Shown here: positions 16,689 through 24,644 of the stretch, piece after piece
Layout: every line of letters starts with the position of its first letter
Position numbering within the stretch: the first letter of the stretch is position 1
Assembly (NCBI GenBank): GCA_023653095.1
Contig: JAMNXP010000002.1
Span: forward strand, 206,910 to 270,909
Direction: 5' to 3'
DNA from: Bacteroidia bacterium
Lineage (GTDB): Bacteria; Bacteroidota; Bacteroidia; NS11-12g; UBA955
DNA length: 64,000 nucleotides
Translations under genes and position numbers: made by a program
The notes under the pieces: generated by a model
What the model was told of the DNA's origin: nothing
What the model saw: only the letters and a program-made list of their open reading frames with translations
Databases searched by the model: none

Positions 16689-19111
16689 TTTATCCCAATA
16701 ACTTTGAGGAAATTGTTGGATTTTCTCCGCTTCGCGAGGACATTAAACGCTATTGTAGGCTCGAATCTGCACAAGTAAAAGCAAATGGATTTGGTTTTGT
16801 GACCGATGAATCTGAGCTTTTCCAGCGTTTAGATGAAATTGATGAATGCAATTTACTCAATGAGCAACTGCCTTCTTTATTTGAATGGGGAAAAGTGGTT
16901 GACATTGACGAAAGCCTTAAACACGTTTCTGTTGATGGTTATTTTTTGATGGAAGCCGAGTGGGTTTCGGTGTTGACGGTGTTGAAATCTTATCAACGTT
17001 TCGCGTTGGCATTAACCAATAGGCAGGGAGATTTTCCGCGATGGGCATCTTTGTTTGGTCCATCAGAGGTTGCCAAAAGTTGTCAGGCACTGATTATTAA
17101 AGTCATTGACGAAGAAGGAAATATTCATAACAATGCATCCTCGGAATACCAAAAAATCAGTCTCGAGATATCCAGAATGGAACGCGAAGCACGAAATGCT
17201 ACAAAGTCTATTTTCAAAGAATGGAAAGCTCTAGGTTATACGGCTGATACCGATGTAACCATTCGCGAAGAACGATTGGTGATTCCTGTTTTGGCTGAAT
17301 TCAAGCGCAAAGTAAAAGGCTTTGTCAAAGACGTATCAGCTACAGGTAAGGTCTTATTTATTGAACCTGCCAGTTTGTTGGAAGTAAATAATAGGCTGAG
17401 AGAGCTTTTTGCTGATAGAAAACGAGAACGCGAGCGATTGTTAAAACAATTGACTCGAGATATTTCTCCTCATACGCCGCAATTATTGCAGTTGACAGCC
17501 AATTTGTCAACGGCAGATTTTATCTATGCTAAATGGCAGATGTTGCAGCTGATACAAGCCGAAAGACCCCGTTTTAAAAAAGATGGTGGTATTTTTCTTA
17601 AATCGGTGGTGCATCCCGTATTGAAGCGCGAATTGGGCAAGCAAAACAAGAAGATCATTCCTTTAGATATTGAATTGCAAGATCAACGAATTGTGGTTGT
17701 AAGCGGACCAAATGCCGGAGGAAAGAGTGTGGTTTTAAAAACAGTTTTGTTATCTCAATACATGTTTCAGTGTGGTTTGTTTGTTTCGGCCAAGCCCGAA
17801 AGTGAAATGGGCATTTTCAATCAACTCATGATTGACTGCGGTGATGGACAATCTATTGAAGCAGGATTGAGTACCTTCTCGGCTCATTTGGCCAATTTAA
17901 AGGCCATTATGGATCACGGTTCTGATCGAAGTTTGATTGGATTGGATGAGTTGGGAACAGGAACCGATCCTAGATACGGAGCCCCAATTGCTCAATCAGT
18001 TCTAGAAAGATTGGCCGAAAAAAAGAGTTTTGTAATTGCCACGACACACTTTTCACAGATCAGGGAATGGGGCGCTCGAAATCCAAAGGTGATGCAAGCG
18101 AGTATGGCTTACGATGCCGTGAAATTAGAGCCTCGCTATCAATTTGTATCGGGTAAACCTGGAAGCAGTTTTGCATTGGAATTGATGCGTAAAACCGGAT
18201 TTGATACTGAGTGGTTGGAGAGTATTCAAGAATTGGCAGGTCAACAATTGGGCAAAACCGAAGATTTGATGCTTGACTTAGATCGTAAAAACGAGCATTT
18301 GCAACAATTAATTGTTGACAATCAGCGCAAGAATGCCCATTTGCAGCAATTGATTGACGATTATTCCTCTGTTAAAGACAAAATTCAATTGAAAAGGCAG
18401 CAAATCATTGATCAAACAAGATTGGAGTCTCAGAAAATTTTGTCGAAGGCGAATCAACAAATAGAGGAAACCATCAGAATCATTCGAGAGAATAGGGCTG
18501 ATAAAAATAAGACGCAAAAAGCAAGGCAAGAGTTAGACGGTTTTAAGAAATCGGTAGATGAAAAATTGAAACCGCTCACAGGTTCTGATAAGGCATTGGT
18601 TGGAAAGTCGGCCGAAGTAAAAGCATCCCCCGAAAATTCAGGGAAAGAAAAACCCATACCGGTTAAAATTATGGCCGGTTCAAAGGTGAAGAACACCATA
18701 AACGGACAAAAAGGCGAAGTGATAGAGATCAAAAAAGACAAGGTTTTGGTGGTGTTTGGCCTGATAAAAATGTGGGTGCCCATGAGTGAATTGCAAGCCG
18801 TAGGAGGAAGTGAATCGGTGCAGAAAAAACAAGGCACGGGATTTCAGTGGATTGAGAGACAGTCTACTTTTTCGGCGAATTTAGACATCAGAGGGTTGAG
18901 GGGTGAAGAGTCAATTTTGAAGATCCAAAAGTGGCTGGATGAGGCATATGCTCTGGGAAGTAGAGATCTGAAGGTGATTCACGGAAGGGGAGACGGTATT
19001 TTAAGAAAACTGATTAGGGAGTATTTAAAAACGGTCAACTTTGTTAAATCGTATAAATACGAAACCGAGCAGCAGGGCGGTGATGGCGCCACTCTCATAA
19101 CGCTGAATTAA
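16685..19111 (+). CDS. mutS2: MutS2 family ATPase/endonuclease with Smr domain
   Basis: MutS2 suppresses recombination and acts on branched DNA; in some bacteria it also rescues collided ribosomes. The product has 808 residues, normal length. Starting at GTG 16685, it has core and clamp regions (1-300), an ATPase with Walker A GPNAGGKSVVLK near residue 341 and Walker B LIGLDELGTGTDP near 417, signature ATTHFSQIREWG near 454, and a long coiled coil (515-630). The C-terminal Smr domain shows LDIRGLRGEE near 733 and IHGRGDGILRKLIREYL near 765. The mismatch-recognition domain I of MutS is absent, as expected. It overlaps the upstream DUF4296 gene by 4 bases. Confidence 0.95.
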   Translation: MIYPNNFEEIVGFSPLREDIKRYCRLESAQVKANGFGFVTDESELFQRLDEIDECNLLNEQLPSLFEWGKVVDIDESLKHVSVDGYFLMEAEWVSVLTVLKSYQRFALALTNRQGDFPRWASLFGPSEVAKSCQALIIKVIDEEGNIHNNASSEYQKISLEISRMEREARNATKSIFKEWKALGYTADTDVTIREERLVIPVLAEFKRKVKGFVKDVSATGKVLFIEPASLLEVNNRLRELFADRKRERERLLKQLTRDISPHTPQLLQLTANLSTADFIYAKWQMLQLIQAERPRFKKDGGIFLKSVVHPVLKRELGKQNKKIIPLDIELQDQRIVVVSGPNAGGKSVVLKTVLLSQYMFQCGLFVSAKPESEMGIFNQLMIDCGDGQSIEAGLSTFSAHLANLKAIMDHGSDRSLIGLDELGTGTDPRYGAPIAQSVLERLAEKKSFVIATTHFSQIREWGARNPKVMQASMAYDAVKLEPRYQFVSGKPGSSFALELMRKTGFDTEWLESIQELAGQQLGKTEDLMLDLDRKNEHLQQLIVDNQRKNAHLQQLIDDYSSVKDKIQLKRQQIIDQTRLESQKILSKANQQIEETIRIIRENRADKNKTQKARQELDGFKKSVDEKLKPLTGSDKALVGKSAEVKASPENSGKEKPIPVKIMAGSKVKNTINGQKGEVIEIKKDKVLVVFGLIKMWVPMSELQAVGGSESVQKKQGTGFQWIERQSTFSANLDIRGLRGEESILKIQKWLDEAYALGSRDLKVIHGRGDGILRKLIREYLKTVNFVKSYKYETEQQGGDGATLITLN

Positions 19112-19122
19112 TGGGAAAATCG

Positions 19123-19130
19123 TATTTTTG
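19123..19130 (+). promoter_or_regulatory. -7 box of folD
   Basis: TATTTTTG matches TAnnTTTG exactly and ends 5 bases before ATG at 19136, predicting a leaderless folD transcript. Confidence 0.55.
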
Positions 19131-19135
19131 CAGTT

Positions 19136-20014
19136 ATGGCAGAAATACTTGACGGAAAAGCAGTTTCACAACATTTTAAAGACCAAATCAAGGCTGAGGT
19201 TGAGGCAATGATAGCTTTGGGCAAGAGAGCGCCTCACTTGGTGGCTATTTTGGTTGGAAACGATGGTGGAAGTCAAACGTATGTCGCTGCCAAAGAAAAG
19301 GCCTGTCATGAGGTGGGTTTTACGGGTACTGTTTTAAGGTATCCTGATACCATTTCACAGGAAGAATTATTGAAAAAAGTGCATGAAATCAATGAAGATT
19401 CTGAAATTGACGGACTCATTGTTCAATTGCCATTGCCCAAGCACATTGACGAAAATGCCGTGACACAGGCCATTAAACCTGAAAAGGATGTAGATGGTTT
19501 TCACGACATCAATATGGGTAAACTTGCTAAGGGTGATACCACAGGATATACTAGTGCTACGCCATTGGGCATTACGATGTTGTTGAAATATTACGGTATT
19601 AAAACATCGGGAAAGCATGCTGTTGTTATTGGACGAAGCAACATTGTTGGCAGGCCCATGAGTATTTTGTTGTCAGATTCATCAGAAACGGGCAATTGCA
19701 CGGTAACACTTTGCCATTCAAGAACATCCAATTTAAAAGAATTGTGCCTGCAAGCAGATATTGTAGTTGCCGCTATTGGTAGGCCCGGATTTGTTAAGGG
19801 CGATATGATTAAGCCAGGTGCAGTAGTTATTGATGTGGGAACTACAAGATTAGATAATGCGAGTAAAAAAGCAGGTTGGAGGTTGGCCGGAGATGTTGAT
19901 TTTGCTAGTGCTTCAGAAAATGCGTCTATGATTACCCCTGTTCCAGGCGGTGTGGGTCCAATGACCATAACAGGATTGATGTTCAATACCTTGAAATCCA
20001 GAAAACTGAGATGA
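19136..20014 (+). CDS. folD: Bifunctional methylene-THF dehydrogenase/methenyl-THF cyclohydrolase
   Basis: FolD interconverts 5,10-methylene-THF, 5,10-methenyl-THF and 10-formyl-THF in the cytosol, supplying formyl groups for purine synthesis. The product has 292 residues, normal length. Motifs are YVAAKEKACHEVG with the catalytic Lys near residue 53, LIVQLPLPKHID near 98, KPEKDVDGFHDIN near 120, the dinucleotide-binding GRSNIVGRPMSILL near 166 and the signature TPVPGGVGPMTI near 270. Its stop overlaps the queE start by 4 bases. Its products connect functionally to the cyclodeaminase at 22904 and to purL. Confidence 0.96.
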   Translation: MAEILDGKAVSQHFKDQIKAEVEAMIALGKRAPHLVAILVGNDGGSQTYVAAKEKACHEVGFTGTVLRYPDTISQEELLKKVHEINEDSEIDGLIVQLPLPKHIDENAVTQAIKPEKDVDGFHDINMGKLAKGDTTGYTSATPLGITMLLKYYGIKTSGKHAVVIGRSNIVGRPMSILLSDSSETGNCTVTLCHSRTSNLKELCLQADIVVAAIGRPGFVKGDMIKPGAVVIDVGTTRLDNASKKAGWRLAGDVDFASASENASMITPVPGGVGPMTITGLMFNTLKSRKLR

Positions 20015-20610
20015 AAAAATTGCCGGTAATGGAGCACTTTTATACCATTCAAGGTGAAGGTGCTTTCACAGGGTTTGCGGCTTATTTTGTTCGTTTGGGT
20101 GGTTGTGATGTGGGTTGCACCTGGTGCGACGTAAAAGACAGTTGGGATGCCTCAAAACACCCTGTTTTTTCCATTGATGAAATTTTAGAATGGGTCTTGA
20201 ATTCGGGTGCAAATAGGGTAGTAATCACCGGAGGTGAGCCAGCGATGTATGATTTGAACGAGTTGGTGGATGCCTTTAAAAAGAACCAGATTGTTGTGCA
20301 CATTGAAACATCGGCTGCGCACGAAATAAAAGGAGCGTTTGATTGGGTGACTATTTCCCCCAAAAAATTCAAATTTCCCTTAGACAATGAGATGTCAAAA
20401 GCACATGAATTAAAGATCATTGTGTATAATAAATCTGATTTTGAGTGGGCGGAAAAGTGGGCACAATGTTGTTCGTCTAGTTGTAAATTATACCTGCAGC
20501 CAGAGTGGGACAGAAGAGATGCTGTGATGAATCAAATTATTGATTACGTGAAGATTAATCCGCATTGGCAAATTTCACAACAAACTCATAAATACTTAGG
20601 AATTCCATAA
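20011..20610 (+). CDS. queE: 7-carboxy-7-deazaguanine synthase QueE
   Basis: Radical-SAM enzyme that ring-contracts 6-carboxy-tetrahydropterin to 7-carboxy-7-deazaguanine on the way to queuosine. The product has 199 residues. It starts MEHFYTIQGEGAFTGFAAYF, typical of QueE, followed by the cluster motif CDVGCTWCDVKDSWD near residue 33 and VVITGGEPAMYD near 70. SPKKFKFPL and LQPEWDRRD close the substrate site. The ATG lies 4 bases inside folD's stop, so it is translationally coupled to folD. The other queuosine genes (queC, D, F) are not in the window. Confidence 0.94.
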   Translation: MKKLPVMEHFYTIQGEGAFTGFAAYFVRLGGCDVGCTWCDVKDSWDASKHPVFSIDEILEWVLNSGANRVVITGGEPAMYDLNELVDAFKKNQIVVHIETSAAHEIKGAFDWVTISPKKFKFPLDNEMSKAHELKIIVYNKSDFEWAEKWAQCCSSSCKLYLQPEWDRRDAVMNQIIDYVKINPHWQISQQTHKYLGIP

Positions 20611-20667
20611 TTTCAAACGCTGCAAAGCCTGTGAGTAAGTAGGTTGTCATTAGACAATGGCTTGAAT

Positions 20668-20675
20668 TATTTTTG
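20668..20675 (+). promoter_or_regulatory. Promoter of the serine hydrolase gene
   Basis: TATTTTTG matches TAnnTTTG and ends 5 bases before ATG at 20681. TTG at 20644-20646 lies 21 bases upstream as a possible -33 element. A small inverted repeat, TTGTC-ATTA-GACAA, overlaps that TTG. Confidence 0.55.
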
Positions 20676-20680
20676 AAATT

Positions 20681-21796
20681 ATGTTGAAGAAGGGGCTTCT
20701 TGCTATTGTTTTGGTCTTTGGATTGGGGCGTGAGCTCAATTTGAAGGCTCAACAAAATAAGGGCCTGACAACCGAACAAATCATTCAATCTCGGTATCAC
20801 TCGTTCACTGATTCTACGAAACGCAAAATTGAAGCTTTCTTTGATTATCACCAGCAAATAGGCAATTTCAATGGTACTTATTTGATGTTTTCCAATGACA
20901 GCATCATTTATGGTTCGAGGGGATATGCGATTTACAGTAATCTAGATTCTGTGGAGCCTGGCGATTTGTTTCAATTGGCATCGGTTTCAAAAATTTTTAC
21001 CGCTATGAGCGTCATGATGCTGCATCAAGACGGTTACCTTAATATCGATGACTCTGTGCATTGGTATATTCCCGAACTCGAAAATAAAGGCGTCACTATT
21101 CGACAATTATTGAGCCACACCAGCGGACTACCTGATTATTTTTATGCTGACTATCCGAAGGGCTTTTTCCCCGAGGGACAAACCCACATGACCAATGAAC
21201 AGGTGGTGGAAGTGATCAATTTACAAGGTAAACGCAAGTATACCAAGCAAGGATTTTACCATTATTGCAATACGAATTACGCTTTTTTGAGTCTCATAGT
21301 TGAGAGGTTGTCGCACAAAGATTTCCGAACTTTTGTCAGGGATCATATCTGCAAAAGTGCCGAAATGAAATATTCACACATTGCCAATTTTGATTCCCTG
21401 CCGTTGGTGAATTATCCTGTTCAAGGGTACAACAAGTGGAGTGTTTTTGATGATAACATTTTCAATGGAACTACGGGCGACAAGGGTGTTTATTCCAATG
21501 TTTTCGAGATGTTCATGCTTGACCGCGCATTGAAAGGCTCCTACATCCTCCACGAAGCAACTAAACAAGAAATGTGGACTCCCCAGACGGTTACCAGTTC
21601 CGACGGTTATTATTCTTTGGGATGGCGAATCAAGTACATTGACGGAAAGAAATGGGTGTTTCACAACGGCTGGTGGAAGGGCTTTCGCACCTACTTTTGG
21701 CGCTGCCTAGATGAAGATAAGAGCTTCGTAGTGCTTACCAATAACGTGGATGGCAGATTTCTCAGCACCCTACAGATGGTCCATTTATTGGATTGA
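20681..21796 (+). CDS. Exported class C beta-lactamase-like serine hydrolase
   Basis: Periplasmic or secreted serine hydrolase of 371 residues in the AmpC/penicillin-binding-protein fold. A signal peptide (MLKKGLLAIVLVFGLG...LKAQ) precedes the catalytic SVSK tetrad (Ser101, Lys104). The second motif is YCN (Tyr195-Asn197) and the KTG-box equivalent is HNG (about residue 328) in FHNGWWKGFRTYFW. LSHTSGLPDYF near residue 147 is typical of the family, whose members are mostly D-aminopeptidases, esterases or peptidoglycan-related enzymes rather than antibiotic-hydrolysing beta-lactamases. The substrate is unknown. The end overlaps the convergent gene by 12 bases. Confidence 0.88.
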   Translation: MLKKGLLAIVLVFGLGRELNLKAQQNKGLTTEQIIQSRYHSFTDSTKRKIEAFFDYHQQIGNFNGTYLMFSNDSIIYGSRGYAIYSNLDSVEPGDLFQLASVSKIFTAMSVMMLHQDGYLNIDDSVHWYIPELENKGVTIRQLLSHTSGLPDYFYADYPKGFFPEGQTHMTNEQVVEVINLQGKRKYTKQGFYHYCNTNYAFLSLIVERLSHKDFRTFVRDHICKSAEMKYSHIANFDSLPLVNYPVQGYNKWSVFDDNIFNGTTGDKGVYSNVFEMFMLDRALKGSYILHEATKQEMWTPQTVTSSDGYYSLGWRIKYIDGKKWVFHNGWWKGFRTYFWRCLDEDKSFVVLTNNVDGRFLSTLQMVHLLD

Positions 21797-22729
21797 AATT
21801 CGCTGAAAAGTGCTTTGTGATCGAATTATGTAAATCCCTTCAAGTAAATGGCTTAGGTCTATTTTATCGCCGCGTTCCACGTTGTTTTTTTCTCCAACTA
21901 TTGATCCATTGGAAGCCATAATTTGAATGTTTTCAAGGTTTTGAAGCGCTGTAAGTTCCCTGTATTGATAATTGTAAATGACCATTTTTTCTTTTTCGGG
22001 GGACGTTAACCCGTTGAAGATTCCTTGATTGATCACTCCAATGGCATCGAGGTCAAATCCTGAGCTGGCAAAGTTCGTAGGCCACGGATCGTTAATGATA
22101 TTTCCTTTTGAGTCTATGGTACCCAAAAGTGGATTGATTGAACCTACAACATCATTGATTTTTACGTAATGAAATTTCAGAGGCAAGTCAGGACTGATGA
22201 TTTCTGAAATATCAAAGGGTGTTCCAAAGGGCATTCTATATTTACCCGCCAAATTGTGAATGTTCTCTGGGAAAGTAGAGCCAAAGCTAGCCGTTTGCGA
22301 ATCAATTTGAGTCAGACTCACCGATGGAAAGCGGTAGAAGTCAACTCCGTTCTCACTGATTTCCACATGGGCCAATTCCAAGAACGAATCATTGAATGCA
22401 TTTTCAAACACGGCAAAATCAAACCCTGGTCCATCTAATATGGGCGGATTGAAATATACAAGAGCGGAGCCGCCATCGCCCAAGCTAACCACACCATTTT
22501 TTCGCGATTTGCCTACGGCTGAATTTTCGTTTCCAACAGCAGCCCATCCAGAATCAGCTACATTTATTTGCCTGAGTCCAACATTTAACTGTGATGAGAT
22601 TCCCCAGCCCACAAAACAGGAACTGTCACCATGAATGGCAGTGCTCCCAAATATACCTGCAGCTGGTGCAAACTGAGCACACAGTTTTGTACATGCGGTT
22701 AGGATTGTTATGGTGATGAGGTGTTTCAT
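21785..22729 (-). CDS. Secreted protein with T9SS type A-like C-terminal domain
   Basis: Secreted protein of 314 residues with a signal peptide ending TKLCAQ. The central domain has LGDGGSALVYFNPPILDG near residue 82 and FDFAVFENAFND near 103, followed by HVEISENGVDFYRFPSVSLTQ. This pattern is seen in cell-surface proteins of unknown function. The last roughly 60 residues (LENIQIMASNGSIVGE to GIYIIRSQSTFQRISIQ) resemble a type A T9SS sorting domain, though the usual YPNP is missing. The ATG follows directly on a heptad repeat array, with no promoter box visible in between. I cannot assign a function. Confidence 0.7.
   Translation of the reverse strand: MKHLITITILTACTKLCAQFAPAAGIFGSTAIHGDSSCFVGWGISSQLNVGLRQINVADSGWAAVGNENSAVGKSRKNGVVSLGDGGSALVYFNPPILDGPGFDFAVFENAFNDSFLELAHVEISENGVDFYRFPSVSLTQIDSQTASFGSTFPENIHNLAGKYRMPFGTPFDISEIISPDLPLKFHYVKINDVVGSINPLLGTIDSKGNIINDPWPTNFASSGFDLDAIGVINQGIFNGLTSPEKEKMVIYNYQYRELTALQNLENIQIMASNGSIVGEKNNVERGDKIDLSHLLEGIYIIRSQSTFQRISIQ
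21993..22004 (+). other. Recurrent 12-mer TTTTCGGGGGAC, copy 2
   Basis: Exact copy antisense to the secreted-protein gene, where the complementary codons read as SPEK. The encoded residues differ from those at copies 1 and 4. Confidence 0.5.
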
Positions 22730-22731
22730 TT

Positions 22732-22900
22732 ATCGGTTTTCGGTGATCGGTGATCGGTGATCGGTGATCGGTGGTCAGCGGTCAGTAATCGGCTCTCGGC
22801 TCTCAGCTCTCAGCCAGCGGCGAAGCCGCCTAGCCAAAGACCAAAGACCAAGGACCAAAGACCAAAGACCAAAGACCAAGGACTAACGTCCAAAGACCAA
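22732..22900 (-). repeat. Composite heptanucleotide repeat element A
   Basis: Read on the minus strand this element starts right after the cyclodeaminase stop codon. First come about nine tandem heptamers GGTCTTT with variants such as GGTCCTT. Next is a hairpin GCGGC-TTC-GCCGC (22829-22817). Then come about twelve heptamers of the form CYGAnnn (CTGAGAG, CTGACCG, CCGATCA and others) that run up to the ATG at 22729. Period 7 is maintained throughout. It shares its architecture and polarity with element B at 27131-27309. Confidence 0.85.
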
Positions 22901-22903
22901 ACC

Positions 22904-24592
22904 CTACTGTCTTAGCCCCTGTTCAATTTTATTAGCAATTTCGTCGCATTCACGGTGGTTTTTTGCGAGAAGGGTCTCAGCCTTTTCTACTATCTCGGTT
23001 GCAAATGCTCGGTCAGTTAAATCTTTTGCATTGGTGAGAACGTTGAAAAATGCACCGCGAACTGCAGTTTTTATGCAAATAACGCCTACGGCAACATCGC
23101 TCATGCTGTTGGGGTTGCCAATGATTGACATTTCTTTCAGTAGAGGCAAACAATTATAGGCAGCTTCCATGGTTCGGAATGGAATCATGGTGGCGTATTG
23201 GCTGGCTTTTTCAACGGCTTCTTTTCGGGCAATTTTTTGTTCTTCGGTGTCTTTAGGCAGTTGGAAAGCAGCCATAATTCCATCGAAAGCGCGAGTATCT
23301 TCATCTACTAAATGAAGCAGTTGATCTTTGAGTTTTTGTCCCTTCTCAGCCCAAGGCGAAAAATCGGCTACGCGATCTTCCCAGCCTCTTTTGATGGCAC
23401 TTCCGTTGGCCACCATCGTGCCAAGGGCAGCGCCAAGCGCACCCGATAGAGCGGCTATACTTCCACCTCCTGGGGCAACAGAATCGCTGGCCGTTTCGTT
23501 GGTAAACGCTTTAACACTCATGGAAACGAGGCGTTCTTGAGCCAAGTCTTTTAGAAGATATTCTATGATTCTGGTTTTGGGGTCAAAGTGGCTCAATTCA
23601 TTTAAACCCATGCTTTTGATAGCCATATCAACCAGCGTTTGTTCGTCAACACCACTGCTCATGCCTTGTTTTTCAAGGAAATACTTACCAGCATCGAGCA
23701 TCGGTTGGAGGGGTACAAGTCCTACCAATTCGCTGCCAGTGACTCTTACGCCGCGTTCGTCAGCCGATTTGCAAGTTTCTTCAAAAACGGAATGCAACGG
23801 GGTTTCTCTGAAGTTGGTGAGATTGATGCTGATTTGAGCAATTCCATATTCTTCTATGTACCAGCCTATGGCTTTCACGTGTTTCAGCTTTCCGGGGATG
23901 CGAACATCTTCGCCGTTTTCGTCTTTGACAATTTTTCCAACGTAGGGATTTCCTTCTCGGAGGACTCTTCCCGCTTCGCGGATGTCAAAAGCTATTCGGT
24001 TGGCAATGCGGGTGCTCTTGCTATTGAGATTGACGTTGTAAGCAATGAGGAAGTCTCTAGCTCCAATGACGGTGGCTCCCGCCTTCGAATTCATTTTTGA
24101 AGGACCAAAGTCTGGTTTCCATTGAGGTTCTTGTATTTTGTCGAAAAATCCTTCGTATTCACCAGAACGAATCACACTGAGGTTAGATCGAGATTTATTT
24201 GGTTGAGCCTCCTCGTATAAATATACGGGAATTTGGAGTTCATTACCCACGCGTTCAGCGAGTTTTTGGGCATATTGAGCGGTTTCTTCCATGCTAATTC
24301 CTGAAATAGGAATCAAAGGACAAACATCGGTGGCACCCATGCGGGGGTGTTCACCGCTGTGTTGCGACATATCAATAAGTTCAGATGCGCATTTGATTCC
24401 GCGGAATGCGGCCTCAATGACAGCTTCTGGCTCTCCCACGAAAGTAACCACGGTTCTATTGGTGGCTTTTCCTGGATCTACGTTTAATAATTTTATTCCA
24501 TCAACTGACTCAATAGCATCTGTAATTTGCTTGATAATCTGAGGGTTTCTGCCTTCACTAAAATTAGGAACGCACTCAACAATTTTTTGCAT
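22904..24592 (-). CDS. ftcD: Glutamate formimidoyltransferase / formimidoyl-THF cyclodeaminase (bifunctional)
   Basis: Bifunctional enzyme of histidine degradation. It moves the formimino group from formiminoglutamate to THF, then releases ammonia to give 5,10-methenyl-THF. The product has 562 residues, close to full-length eukaryotic-type FTCD. The N-terminal transferase (about 1-300) shows VECVPNFSEGRNPQII at the start, HSGEHPRMGATDVCPLIPI near 80 and FRETPLHSVFEETC near 262. The cyclodeaminase domain (about 360-562) has SDSVAPGGGSIAALSGALGAAL near 371 and NPNSMSDVAVG near 497. Other hut genes are not adjacent. Element A follows its stop. A TACCTTTG box ends 4 bases before the ATG, so the mRNA is probably leaderless. 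Confidence 0.93.
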   Translation of the reverse strand: MQKIVECVPNFSEGRNPQIIKQITDAIESVDGIKLLNVDPGKATNRTVVTFVGEPEAVIEAAFRGIKCASELIDMSQHSGEHPRMGATDVCPLIPISGISMEETAQYAQKLAERVGNELQIPVYLYEEAQPNKSRSNLSVIRSGEYEGFFDKIQEPQWKPDFGPSKMNSKAGATVIGARDFLIAYNVNLNSKSTRIANRIAFDIREAGRVLREGNPYVGKIVKDENGEDVRIPGKLKHVKAIGWYIEEYGIAQISINLTNFRETPLHSVFEETCKSADERGVRVTGSELVGLVPLQPMLDAGKYFLEKQGMSSGVDEQTLVDMAIKSMGLNELSHFDPKTRIIEYLLKDLAQERLVSMSVKAFTNETASDSVAPGGGSIAALSGALGAALGTMVANGSAIKRGWEDRVADFSPWAEKGQKLKDQLLHLVDEDTRAFDGIMAAFQLPKDTEEQKIARKEAVEKASQYATMIPFRTMEAAYNCLPLLKEMSIIGNPNSMSDVAVGVICIKTAVRGAFFNVLTNAKDLTDRAFATEIVEKAETLLAKNHRECDEIANKIEQGLRQ

Positions 24593-24596
24593 GGCA

Positions 24597-24604
24597 CAAA
24601 GGTA
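24597..24604 (-). promoter_or_regulatory. -7 box of ftcD
   Basis: Minus-strand TACCTTTG matches TAnnTTTG and ends 4 bases before ATG at 24592. It lies back to back with the glmM promoter box. Confidence 0.55.
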
Positions 24605-24624
24605 AATAATTCAGTTCAATTGGG

Positions 24625-24632
24625 TATCTTTG
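24625..24632 (+). promoter_or_regulatory. -7 box of glmM
   Basis: TATCTTTG matches TAnnTTTG and ends 12 bases before ATG at 24645. Divergent with the ftcD box; the two are about 20 bases apart. Confidence 0.55.
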
Positions 24633-24644
24633 CGCCCCGTTTTT

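Noticed and set aside
19591-20052. Open frame antisense to folD (minus, 153 codons)
   Set aside because: Shadow of folD with no independent features.
22732-22900. Heptamer arrays considered as a CRISPR
   Set aside because: Units are 7 bases with no unique spacers; not a CRISPR.
23971-23981. CCGC-TTC-GCGG, identical to the hairpin of element B, inside ftcD
   Set aside because: It lies in conserved coding sequence without flanking heptamers; taken as chance.
24630-24644. TTG at 24630 as glmM start
   Set aside because: It overlaps the TATCTTTG promoter box; ATG at 24645 begins the conserved N-terminus.
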